The notes: generated by a model from the letters alone, not told the origin. A stretch of DNA of 8,111 nt from Bacillota bacterium (GCA_021849995.1 JAJZSC010000117.1:1-8111); one strand, 5' to 3'; shown: positions 1-5,418, counted from the stretch's first letter. Numbers and translations are program-made.

Positions 1-134
1 TGTCTGACCCCGATCTCGGGAGGAATCCCTTCCGCCAATTCTTCTGAAACAGAAGCCTTAACCCTTTCAAAAACGTACCCTCTCTCACGAAGCAATGACG
101 CCCTGCGAGGAGATGAAGAAGCAAGCACGAGCAT
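1..134 (-). CDS. maf: Maf-family nucleotide pyrophosphatase, N-terminal part (runs off window)
   Basis: Only the first 44 codons are in the window. The start is the ATG at 134-132, preceded by an AGGAAGG ribosome site that lies inside the end of the upstream gene; one base separates that gene's stop from this start, so translation is probably coupled. The visible N-terminus carries LASSSPRRASLL at residues 4-15, the family signature that binds the nucleotide phosphates. Maf proteins are cytoplasmic house-cleaning pyrophosphatases that hydrolyse non-canonical or modified nucleoside triphosphates (dTTP/UTP or m7GTP depending on subfamily), historically named for septum inhibition in Bacillus. 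The subfamily cannot be decided from 44 residues. In clostridia maf commonly precedes radC and mreBCD, which would lie off the left edge; that is expectation, not seen. The gene looks intact as far as it can be read. Confidence 0.87.
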   Translation of the reverse strand, partial: MLVLASSSPRRASLLRERGYVFERVKASVSEELAEGIPPEIGVR

Positions 135-135
135 G

Positions 136-399
136 TTACACCTTCCTTGACAGCAAATAACCTCCCACAGCTCCCAAAAGGGTTGCAATTGTAATACTTA
201 TACGACAACCAAAAGAGAGCGAGAGAAAAAAGAAATCCACATATGTATGAGAGGGTATATCGATGACCGCCGGCCGTAAAAACGGAGCAAGAATACCGTA
301 TTTTTCCAAGCCAAAACCAACTAAAGTCCCCAGGGCCGCTCCAATCATAATAAGCAAGACGGTTCTTCCTGCCCCTGAGGAATTTCGTCCAACCGCCAT
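136..399 (-). CDS. DUF4321 family small membrane protein
   Basis: An 87-residue protein with two membrane segments: about residues 13-32 (VLLIMIGAALGTLVGFGL) and about 59-83 (SFGCRISITIATLLGAVGGYLL). The pattern of an IGAxLGxxxG first helix, a hydrophilic middle and an SxSFG second helix ending in SRKV matches what I know of DUF4321, a clostridial family typically encoded next to maf. No biochemical function is established. I chose the ATG at 399 because the MAVGRNSSGAGR beginning fits the family; it has AAGGGG about 8 nt upstream. A longer form starting with TTG at 441 is possible, since it has AGGAG at 452-448 with a 6-nt spacer and would add 14 residues. The gene heads a leftward operon with maf, reading from the promoter at 469-497. 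The stop is one base before the maf start. Confidence 0.75.
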   Translation of the reverse strand: MAVGRNSSGAGRTVLLIMIGAALGTLVGFGLEKYGILAPFLRPAVIDIPSHTYVDFFFLSLSFGCRISITIATLLGAVGGYLLSRKV

Positions 400-468
400 A
401 ATTCTTTCCCCTTCCGTACACAGCAAGTCTGTAAAAACCAAGATTGACTCCTAAAAAGCCTTCATATA

Positions 469-497
469 AGTGTAGCATCTTCACCATGACTAAGCAA
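469..497 (-). promoter_or_regulatory. Sigma-A promoter for the DUF4321-maf operon
   Basis: Reading the minus strand, TTGCTT (497-492), a 17-bp spacer and TACACT (474-469) with an upstream TGC form an extended -10 promoter. Transcription would begin near 462, leaving a leader of about 20 nt before the possible TTG start at 441 and about 63 nt before the ATG at 399. No other hexamer pair nearby is as good. Confidence 0.6.
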
Positions 498-763
498 GTT
501 CGACACAGTTCTTCTTCACTATATAAAACATGAAAGAAACAGCCCTAATTCAATAAATAACGGGTTTAATTTTCAAATGCAAATCCGATATTATCAGTGA
601 ACTTGCTCTATATTTACCTAGTTATTCTATCTGAAAATCACGGATGTTTTCAGATCTAAAAACTTGGTTTCAATAATGAGATATTTGGAAGTAAAATTCC
701 AATTCCGCTATATAGTTTAATTTAAACGGTTAGGACGAGTGAATAGGTTGCCATTGAAACTCA
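498..763. other. Intergenic region, no gene seen
   Basis: This AT-rich stretch between the divergent DUF4321-maf operon and the nitroreductase gene contains no open frame with a plausible ribosome site, and I see no RNA gene in it. An imperfect TCTGAAAA/TTTTCAGA inverted repeat near 630-656 flanks the sequence TCACGGATG. It could form a small hairpin, but there is no adjacent T-run. Confidence 0.5.
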
Positions 764-772
764 TGTTATAAT
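764..772 (+). promoter_or_regulatory. Extended -10 promoter candidate for the nitroreductase gene
   Basis: TGTTATAAT is a consensus -10 hexamer (767-772) with the TGn extension. No good -35 lies at 16-18 bp; the TTGCCA at 748-753 is only 13 bp away. Transcription from here would start near 779 and give a leader of about 84 nt before the ATG at 863. It is a plausible but unproven promoter. Confidence 0.4.
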
Positions 773-862
773 TACGGTATGGGTTAATTTATGATTTAAT
801 ACATATTTATTGGATATTGTGTAATTCATTGATGCAATTCTTAAGGAAAGGAATTTAATAAT

Positions 863-1402
863 ATGATGAAAGAAATTAAAATGCGCAGAAGTATTAGAAA
901 ATATACTGCTGAACCGGTTGAAGATGAAAAAATAATTGAGTTACTGGAGAGTGCAAGGCTGGCTCCTTCCGGTGACAATACACAACCTTGGCATTTTATT
1001 GTCGTTAAATCGGAATTGATTAGACATCAGTTAGCTAAAGTATCTAATAACCAAAAATGGATGCTCACCGCACCGGTTTTCATCGTGTGTGTTGCAGATA
1101 TACGTTCTAGAATAGCAGACGATGTGGATCTATCGTTAAATGAAAATAGTCAGCTAGTAGAACTTAAGCAGATAATCAGGGATACATCAATTTCCATAGG
1201 ACATATACTGCTTGAAGCTGAAAACTTAGGACTAGGTACCTGTTGGGTTGCATGGTTCATCCAAGAAGAAATCAGACCAGTTTTAAATATTCCTGCTGAT
1301 AAATATGTCGTTGGCATTATCACTCTTGGTCATGCCGCTGAAACACCGAAAGCACGTCCCCGAAAAAAACTCGAAGACCTAGTACATTATGAAAAATGGT
1401 AA
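863..1402 (+). CDS. Nitroreductase-family FMN oxidoreductase
   Basis: A 179-residue protein, the usual size of the compact single-domain nitroreductase (NfsB/FRP-like) fold. Visible FMN-contact motifs are RRSIRKY at residues 8-14, APSGDNTQPWHF at 34-45 (phosphate and isoalloxazine side), LGTCWVAWF about 123-131, and the C-terminal IITLGHAAETPKARPRKKLEDLVHYEKW region, whose basic residues grip the FMN phosphate. Such proteins are soluble flavoenzymes that use NAD(P)H to reduce nitroaromatics, quinones or flavins, and in some cases act as dehalogenases or dehydrogenases. The substrate cannot be told from sequence. The start ATG at 863 is followed at once by a second ATG (866); AAGGAAAGG at 843-851 is about 11 nt upstream, slightly long. 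The gene is alone on its strand, with no operon partner and no clear terminator right after it. All expected blocks are present, so it is probably functional. Confidence 0.9.
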   Translation: MMKEIKMRRSIRKYTAEPVEDEKIIELLESARLAPSGDNTQPWHFIVVKSELIRHQLAKVSNNQKWMLTAPVFIVCVADIRSRIADDVDLSLNENSQLVELKQIIRDTSISIGHILLEAENLGLGTCWVAWFIQEEIRPVLNIPADKYVVGIITLGHAAETPKARPRKKLEDLVHYEKW

Positions 1403-1477
1403 ACGGTTGGAGCGAGGTGCATAATACGTCTGTTGTGAAGCTTATCTAACCACCCAAATATTATTTCCCATAAAAAT

Positions 1478-1496
1478 AACCGCCACGTGGACGGTT
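1478..1496 (-). terminator. Possible minus-strand hairpin terminator
   Basis: AACCG (1478-1482) and CGGTT (1492-1496) enclose the palindrome CCACGTGG, giving a compact stem with one bulge. Read on the minus strand it is followed by TATTTTTATG, a T-rich tail. It sits 14 nt past the end of a short minus-strand open frame ending at 1510, so it may be the leftover terminator of a lost leftward gene. On the plus strand it has no T-run. Confidence 0.35.
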
Positions 1497-1824
1497 TATA
1501 GTAGCAACTTTAGAGTTTAATGTAAGCTAAACATTCCCCTTTAACACGATCTCCCCCTAAGGTAATCGGCAGCTGCTGCCACAACTGCCGATTCGAAACG
1601 TAGTACACAGCGTATCCTACAAAATGGTTTGATCTTTAAAGACCAACATTTTTTTGCTTCATATAAGAAATACGTTCATTGATCTAATTATTAGGGGGGG
1701 TAACCTCTACCAATATTTTCACACTAACAGAGACATTTTTTGTTTCGAATAATCGGTCTTTAGCGAAGTTATGTTACCAGACGTTCTTATTGAACTCATA
1801 AAATCCGATAATGATGGTTACGTA

Positions 1825-1856
1825 AGTCCCCTCGTACATTTTTGAACGAGGGGACT
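1825..1856. repeat. 11-bp perfect inverted repeat (strong hairpin)
   Basis: AGTCCCCTCGT at 1825-1835 is exactly repeated in inverse as ACGAGGGGACT at 1846-1856, with a 10-nt loop (ACATTTTTGA). The stem is G+C-rich in an otherwise AT-rich stretch. It lies 46 bp beyond the stop of the minus-strand membrane protein gene and may terminate or stabilise its transcript. Neither side has a proper T-run, so a standard intrinsic terminator is not assured. Confidence 0.65.
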
Positions 1857-1902
1857 GTTAATTATCATCGTTAATGCCTTTTGTTATACGATGTGGCCTT
1901 CC

Positions 1903-2196
1903 CTATGAAATGCTTTTAGAAATAAACATCAATAAAGCTACATGAGAAGCTAGACCAATTAAAGAAGTTATTATCATTCCTTTTTGTTTAGTCTTAATGA
2001 AATAGAATAAGACAGCCACAAATATTGCAACAAAAAAGAACTCAAGAAATACTTGCGCACTAGATGTAATTCCAACCAATCCGATTGAAAATGAACTAAG
2101 TGCATAACTAAGGAAAATTAGTCCTAAAAATAAAACTTCGCAAGCAGCTAATAAGGAGGTAAAGATAATAATAATACGATTGGCGAACTTCTTCAA
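1903..2196 (-). CDS. Small three-helix membrane protein, function unknown
   Basis: I do not recognise this protein. It is about 97 residues with a basic start (MKKFANR), then three hydrophobic stretches: about residues 8-36, 47-65 and 75-92. These are joined by a short loop and by KTKQKG, so the basic residues lie at the N-terminus and the second loop, as expected for an integral membrane protein. I chose the TTG at 2196 because GAGGG at 2211-2207 or so sits about 9 nt upstream; another TTG two codons earlier (2202) would sit almost on the ribosome site. There is no ATG alternative. A 7-bp inverted repeat with a 3-nt loop at 2261-2277 and a strong AGGAGG at 2295-2290 lie upstream. The gene stands alone on its strand. 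The hydrophobic organisation argues that the frame is real; similarity to any characterised family cannot be claimed. Confidence 0.5.
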   Translation of the reverse strand: MKKFANRIIIIFTSLLAACEVLFLGLIFLSYALSSFSIGLVGITSSAQVFLEFFFVAIFVAVLFYFIKTKQKGMIITSLIGLASHVALLMFISKSIS

Positions 2197-2260
2197 ACAC
2201 AACCACCCTCTCTTTTCAGAAAGAAAATAACTCTATTAGAAAATTAATTATCTTACTCCT

Positions 2261-2277
2261 ATATGTCTTCGACATAT
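2261..2277. promoter_or_regulatory. 7-bp inverted repeat upstream of the membrane protein gene (operator or hairpin)
   Basis: ATATGTC (2261-2267), TTC, GACATAT (2271-2277) is a perfect dyad, 65-81 bp upstream of the chosen start of the leftward membrane protein gene. It could bind a dimeric repressor or fold as a short hairpin in the leader RNA. It overlaps the start of a 19-codon minus-strand frame. Confidence 0.4.
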
Positions 2278-3005
2278 TGTAATATATTTCCTCCTGTGTC
2301 GGATATCTCTCACAAGTAACTGATTATTTCTCAATTATCGAGGCACTAACCACGGCAGTTTAGAACTGACATACGAACAATCAGAATCTATACTCGGGTT
2401 CGGAGAAACTAAAAAAAGCGGCCTCGAAAATAGATAACCACTTGAGTCCAAAGAAAATGGCCTTGGAACAACGTAAAAAAAGTGGGTTGCAACGCTATTG
2501 CAATGATAAGTAAAAATGAGCCGATTCAAACGTAATCCAATACTATCTTATTTAATAAAAAGAATTAGAAGCAACTATGAAAATGCATTCTCGTAAGGAA
2601 GAATATCTTTTTTCATAGAGGGATGCCACCCGTTGGTAAGAACCTCCCCTATGACCTATCGCTTATGCCAGAGAAAATACGTTCACACTATTTTAGACAC
2701 GACCCTACCTGACCCTAACGAAAGCACACTCCCATTAGTACTATGAACGTATATAGGACCGGACCCTCCACTAACAAAATAGCCAAAAAGAAAAAACTGA
2801 TTTTACGTTTTTCAAAATATTCAGAGTCAAAGGATAGGTCCCTAACAGCCTAGAATTAAAGGCTATTAAGTAATTGTAATCACAGTTGAAATCGTTTTTT
2901 CTTTTACTAAGTATGTAGTTCAAGTATAAGTAATGAACAACCGGGAAGAATGTTATTGTATGATAGCACTTTTTCCTAAATGTCATCATATAATATCGCA
3001 AGTCA
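2278..3005. other. About 730-bp region without a convincing gene
   Basis: Short frames on both strands here (for example minus 2335-2529 and minus 2771-3013) lack ribosome sites and recognisable content, and I treat them as chance. Structure worth noting: a perfect 9-bp inverted repeat, ATACGTTCA (2677-2685) with TGAACGTAT (2744-2752). Its 58-nt loop contains GACCCTACCTGACCCTAACG, a short direct repeat. Just left of it, TCATAGAGGG near 2615 can pair with CCCCTATGA near 2647-2655. This 2610-2770 patch is richer in C on the plus strand than its surroundings and might be an RNA or a decayed element end; I cannot assign it. Confidence 0.4.
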
Positions 3006-3034
3006 TTGCTCACCTTCTTTTACTCTGTTATACT
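3006..3034 (+). promoter_or_regulatory. Sigma-A promoter of the mqsRA-like operon
   Basis: TTGCTC (3006-3011), a 17-bp spacer and TATACT (3029-3034) with a TGT extension just before it make a near-consensus promoter. Transcription would begin around 3041, with a leader of about 25 nt before the toxin start at 3066. It overlaps the operator candidates described separately. Confidence 0.7.
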
Positions 3035-3045
3035 AATTATACTAA
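3028..3045 (+). promoter_or_regulatory. Tandem 9-bp repeat over the -10 (operator candidate)
   Basis: TTATACTAA occurs twice back to back (3028-3036 and 3037-3045), so the -10 hexamer is duplicated. Around it, GCTCACCTTC (3008-3017) is repeated in inverse as GAAGTGAGC (3055-3063) with one bulged base, bracketing the promoter from the -35 to the ribosome site. MqsA-type antitoxins repress their own operons by binding DNA at the promoter, so these are natural candidate sites. Confidence 0.45.
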
Positions 3046-3065
3046 GGGTATGAGGAAGTGAGCTC

Positions 3066-3404
3066 TTGAGCCAGAACGTTGAAGACTTTCTGAGTGAATG
3101 TCGTGATTTAATCGGGCAGCGAAAGATAACTCTTAACCATGATGCCGAAGCAACTAGAAAAAGACGGGAGACTCTTGACAAATTAGGATATAGCATTCAG
3201 GCAATGCTACAAGAGATAAAGGACTTAAACTCTAATGATCTACACAGTGGACCAGAACAGGACTATAACTATCCTAATGAAGTAGTGTGGATTTTCAAAA
3301 AGGTGATTCAGGGTAATCTAATCTATATCAAAATTAAAATTAGAAAAATTCCCATACGTAAAGACCTTTTTGTGACGAGCTTCCATCTTGACATGTATTG
3401 GTAA
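3066..3404 (+). CDS. mqsR: MqsR-family toxin (putative mRNA interferase)
   Basis: A 112-residue protein whose second half follows the MqsR plan: LNSNDLHSGPEQDY (about 74-87), VVWIFKKVI (about 93-101), then IYIKIKIRK (about 106 onward in the strand pair) and a final VTSFH strand near the C-terminus. The order L..xD..xGPxxD - VWxF - YIKxK - SFH is typical of Gram-positive MqsR-family toxins, small RelE-fold RNases that cleave mRNA (GCU in E. coli) and stop growth. The N-terminal half is helical (VEDFLSECRDLI). The start is TTG at 3066, preceded by GAGGAAG at 3052-3058; no ATG is available in frame. It is the first gene of a three-gene operon, 96 bp ahead of the antitoxin, in the toxin-first order seen for mqsRA. 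It ends at SFHLDMYW, slightly short but within family range. Activity is inferred. Confidence 0.7.
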   Translation: MSQNVEDFLSECRDLIGQRKITLNHDAEATRKRRETLDKLGYSIQAMLQEIKDLNSNDLHSGPEQDYNYPNEVVWIFKKVIQGNLIYIKIKIRKIPIRKDLFVTSFHLDMYW

Positions 3405-3500
3405 AATTCGTCTACTTCCAGTACTTAGAATAAAGTAATGAGAAGTGGAAATTGAAATAAAAAATGAAAGGTATGGAGAAGTTAAGAAAGGAAGAAGATT

Positions 3501-4241
3501 ATGACAAAGAAAGAATTGTTTTGCGAAGATTGTCGTGGGATGAGAGCTACGACTCCAAAGGTAACAGAAATAAGTCATACAATTAGAGGTGAGGAGATTA
3601 CGGTTACAGTAAATGTTCCTTTCTGTTCAGAATGTGGATGTGAGCTTTCCGATCTTGATGTTGAGGAATATCATCACGACCTTGCATTAAAGGAGTACCG
3701 AAGGCGTAAGGGACTATTGTACACAGACCAGATAAAAGCTATCAGAGAGAAGTATGGCCTGTCCCAAAGGGCTTTTGCCAGGGCTCTTGGCTTTGCTGAA
3801 CCAACCATTAATAGATATGAACTCGGTGCTCTTCAAGATACTCTTCATAACAACATCCTAGTATTGGTAAACGACTCTAGTGTTATGTTGAAAATGGCAA
3901 GTTTAAATAAGGACAATCTATCCGAGAAAGAGTTTACTACTCTGGTTGAAACCCTGAATAAGATTAAGTCAGATAGACCTTCAGAAACACAACAAGACGG
4001 CATCATAGGTTACATGGTAAAAAATCTTGACCGTCTAAATAGGAAAGTGGATGAACTTCTTAAAGATTCGAAAAGAGCTACACACTCACACGGTTTAAAG
4101 ATACAACCAGATCATGAGTGGCAAATTGAAGCCTTACCCAAAGTACGGACAAATCCGTTTGAACCCAGACGTTCATTTGAATTGGAACCTTCGTTTAGTA
4201 ATTGGGACGAGACATTTCTTCAACTAGATAATGGGAGGTGA
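3501..4241 (+). CDS. mqsA: MqsA/YgiT-type zinc-finger and HTH antitoxin with long C-terminal extension
   Basis: This 246-residue protein has three parts. Residues 8-45 hold C8-x2-C11 and C42-x2-C45, the zinc knuckle pairs of MqsA/YgiT antitoxins that embrace the toxin. Residues 64-120 contain the linker KEYRRRKGLL and an XRE-type helix-turn-helix (IREKYGLSQRAFARALGF, then EPTINRYELGALQD), the DNA-binding half; the RYE-x4-QD ending is characteristic of this antitoxin class. Residues about 135-246 are an extension absent from E. coli MqsA (131 residues): a helical, charged stretch (KVDELLKDSKRA) and a final part rich in F, W and P that looks disordered. The start ATG at 3501 has AAAGGAAG just upstream. 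The stop overlaps the ribosome site of the next gene. Its role would be to neutralise the MqsR-like toxin and repress the operon. The extension may bind the third gene's product; that is speculation. Confidence 0.82.
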   Translation: MTKKELFCEDCRGMRATTPKVTEISHTIRGEEITVTVNVPFCSECGCELSDLDVEEYHHDLALKEYRRRKGLLYTDQIKAIREKYGLSQRAFARALGFAEPTINRYELGALQDTLHNNILVLVNDSSVMLKMASLNKDNLSEKEFTTLVETLNKIKSDRPSETQQDGIIGYMVKNLDRLNRKVDELLKDSKRATHSHGLKIQPDHEWQIEALPKVRTNPFEPRRSFELEPSFSNWDETFLQLDNGR

Positions 4242-4245
4242 CACT

Positions 4246-4926
4246 ATGTCGGAGCAACTACAAATACTCATCAAGTGGTTTAATAAATTAGAGGACAAAC
4301 AAAAAGATGATCTCATGAAGCATATAAATTCCAAGGCTTTTTTACCTGAAAAAGAAACTTTTAATTCATTTAAAGCATTAAGAAATGAAATTGTCAATTT
4401 AATTACAACAGGACAAGAAGAAGATATTATACTCCAAAAACTCACTGTTGGAGGAATGGAAGAAAAAACAGGCAACATCTTTTTCAAATATTGTTCTTCA
4501 ATGTTGAATCCATTACGAGAATGCCAAATTATAAACTCTCTGGAACTTGATGGTCTGAAAAATGTAATGGATTTTATTATTCACAAGATGTTTATCTACA
4601 GAGAATATGGTCACTACCCATTTGATACCGTGGTTAAAGCAGGGAATTTCAGAAATCAAACGGAAGCTCAAAAAGTTCTTCGTTTTTTGCACAAAACTAT
4701 ATTTCAAGTTGCAAGAAGGGATATTAGTCCAGATACTTTCAAACTAATTTTACTCAACGATTATGACTTGTCACCCGACTCAGTTGAAATTATCACGGAC
4801 TTACTAAAAACAAATGCCTATGAACTTCACCAGGCTCAACTTTTTTATATTATAGACGAAGTACAGGATAGACTTGAAGAGCTTTTTGCGGATGCGAATG
4901 AAGATGACGAGGTAGAGGAAGATTAA
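4246..4926 (+). CDS. Third gene of the mqsRA-like operon, unknown function
   Basis: I do not recognise this 226-residue protein. It appears soluble and almost entirely alpha-helical, with no signal peptide, membrane segment or cysteine motif. It opens with an amphipathic helix (LIKWFNKLEDKQKDDLMKHI) and ends with a helix followed by a very acidic tail (FADANEDDEVEED). I chose ATG 4246, not the in-frame ATG 4231, because GGGAGGTGA at 4233-4241 is a perfect ribosome site 5-7 nt before it and would be inside the longer form. That site overlaps the antitoxin stop, so the two genes are almost certainly translated together. Toxin-antitoxin-chaperone operons place a SecB-like chaperone third, but SecB is beta-rich and this is not. 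It could be an alternative chaperone, a regulator or a defence effector. The coding region is markedly AT-rich compared with aspA. Confidence 0.85.
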   Translation: MSEQLQILIKWFNKLEDKQKDDLMKHINSKAFLPEKETFNSFKALRNEIVNLITTGQEEDIILQKLTVGGMEEKTGNIFFKYCSSMLNPLRECQIINSLELDGLKNVMDFIIHKMFIYREYGHYPFDTVVKAGNFRNQTEAQKVLRFLHKTIFQVARRDISPDTFKLILLNDYDLSPDSVEIITDLLKTNAYELHQAQLFYIIDEVQDRLEELFADANEDDEVEED

Positions 4927-4956
4927 AGAGGACCTCTCCCCTATTAGAATGATGGT

Positions 4957-4983
4957 AGACTATTCCAAATGCGAATAGTTTTC
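4957..4983 (+). terminator. Weak intrinsic terminator of the mqsRA-like operon
   Basis: AGACTATTC (4957-4965) pairs with GAATAGTTT (4973-4981), nine pairs including one G-T, with a 7-nt loop, and runs into TTTTC. It begins 30 nt after the third gene's stop. The stem is AT-rich, so it may be leaky; the next strong terminator is at 5268-5298. Confidence 0.5.
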
Positions 4984-5012
4984 TATTCCATAACTACCTA
5001 TGGATATTTTGA

Positions 5013-5252
5013 GCCTTCTATGGTAAGGCAGGATGGCTGTTCAGTGATACGACTAAGGGGGCCAAAGCCAGTGCAGTCGTTTATAGCCTTGTTGAAACGG
5101 CAAAGGCGAACAAACTCAATGTTTACATGTATCTATTCTACCTCTTCAGCAAAATGCCAGGGACTAATTTTAAAACCGATCCATCGCTTCTTGATGACTT
5201 TTTGCCCTGGTCGCAAAAGCTACCGGACTACTGCCGCAACATAAATCATTGA
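5013..5252 (+). pseudogene. IS66-family transposase, C-terminal remnant
   Basis: Frame starting at 5013 reads 79 codons to TGA at 5250-5252. It contains WLFSDTTKGAKASAVVYSLV, then ETAKANKLNVYMYLFYLF, and near the end DDFLPWSQKLPDYCR. This is the well-known C-terminal element of IS66 DDE transposases (consensus WLFSDTPKGAxASAxxYSLVETAKANGLNPYxYLxYLL ... DFLPWSxxLPxxCR). The catalytic DDE domain and the N-terminus, some 400 residues, are missing, and a stop (TGA 5010-5012) lies immediately upstream in frame, so it cannot be active. A hairpin terminator follows 16 bp later. A different open frame over the same DNA (4969-5244) is a shadow. The remnant marks the tail of an insertion sequence that entered beside the toxin operon and then lost most of its length. 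Confidence 0.85.
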
Positions 5253-5267
5253 ATGATAGGATGACCT

Positions 5268-5298
5268 AAAACCCCGGCACGCTGATTGCTGGGGTTTT
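5268..5298 (+). terminator. Strong intrinsic terminator after the IS66 remnant
   Basis: AAAACCCCGGCA (5268-5279) pairs with TGCTGGGGTTTT (5287-5298), 12 pairs with one G-T, around a 7-nt loop, ending in TTTTATTG. The A-run on the left arm makes it effective in both directions. It belongs to the transposase tail and also backs up the weak terminator at 4957. Confidence 0.85.
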
Positions 5299-5396
5299 AT
5301 TGTCAATGCACCCGTTTATTAAGCGCTACGCTCTTCTGAAACGAAATATTCAATATCCTTCCACGATAGCAAAAATAATCCAAGAAAAACCGAAAA

Positions 5397-5418
5397 AGCC
5401 AGACCTAACGATCTGGCT
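5397..5418 (-). terminator. Intrinsic terminator facing left
   Basis: AGCCAGA (5397-5403) and TCTGGCT (5412-5418) form a perfect 7-bp stem with an 8-nt loop. Read on the minus strand it is followed by TTTTTCGG (5397-5390), a proper T-run. It lies 78 bp past the end of the minus-strand methyltransferase scrap at 5496 and is most simply that gene's original terminator. Confidence 0.75.

Larger units (their letters stand above)
1403..1902. other. 500-bp intergenic region with inverted repeats and possible gene debris
   Basis: No intact gene is visible. The stretch contains a 9-bp perfect inverted repeat (1564-1572 with 1585-1593), an 11-bp perfect inverted repeat (1825-1856) and the small hairpin at 1478-1496. 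On the minus strand one constant frame from about 1860 to 1510 reads as protein-like segments interrupted by three stop codons (TAA, TAG, TAA). One segment is about residues FAKDRLFETKNVSVSVKIL; another, near the end, contains YYVSNRQLWQQLPITLGG. I recognise no family, and stop density this low is not far from chance in AT-rich DNA. Confidence 0.4.

Noticed and set aside
263..454. Plus-strand frame opposite the DUF4321 gene
   Set aside because: It is the antisense shadow of a recognisable membrane protein gene and has no ribosome site.
2335..2529. Minus-strand 64-codon frame
   Set aside because: No ribosome site and no family resemblance. The plus strand of the same DNA also gives short lysine-rich text (such as KKMALEQRKKSGLQRY) but with stops in every frame; neither is convincing.
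1668..2685. AAATACGTTCA shared at 1668-1678 and 2675-2685
   Set aside because: An 11-base match between two places in 8 kb of AT-rich DNA is expected by chance several times over.
2771..3013. Minus-strand 80-codon frame beginning GTG
   Set aside because: The AGAAGG upstream overlaps the start codon and is out of position, the composition (many Y, N, L, F) is that of chance AT-rich DNA, and it begins over the mqsR promoter.
3318..3578. Minus-strand frame across the end of the toxin and start of the antitoxin
   Set aside because: Shadow of two recognised genes.
3464..3586. Plus-strand ATG frame overlapping the antitoxin start
   Set aside because: No ribosome site, and the antitoxin frame with its CxxC motifs is clearly the coding one.
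4969..5244. 91-codon plus-strand frame starting at 4969
   Set aside because: The adjacent frame encodes an unmistakable IS66 transposase C-terminus; this frame is its shadow and starts within a hairpin terminator.
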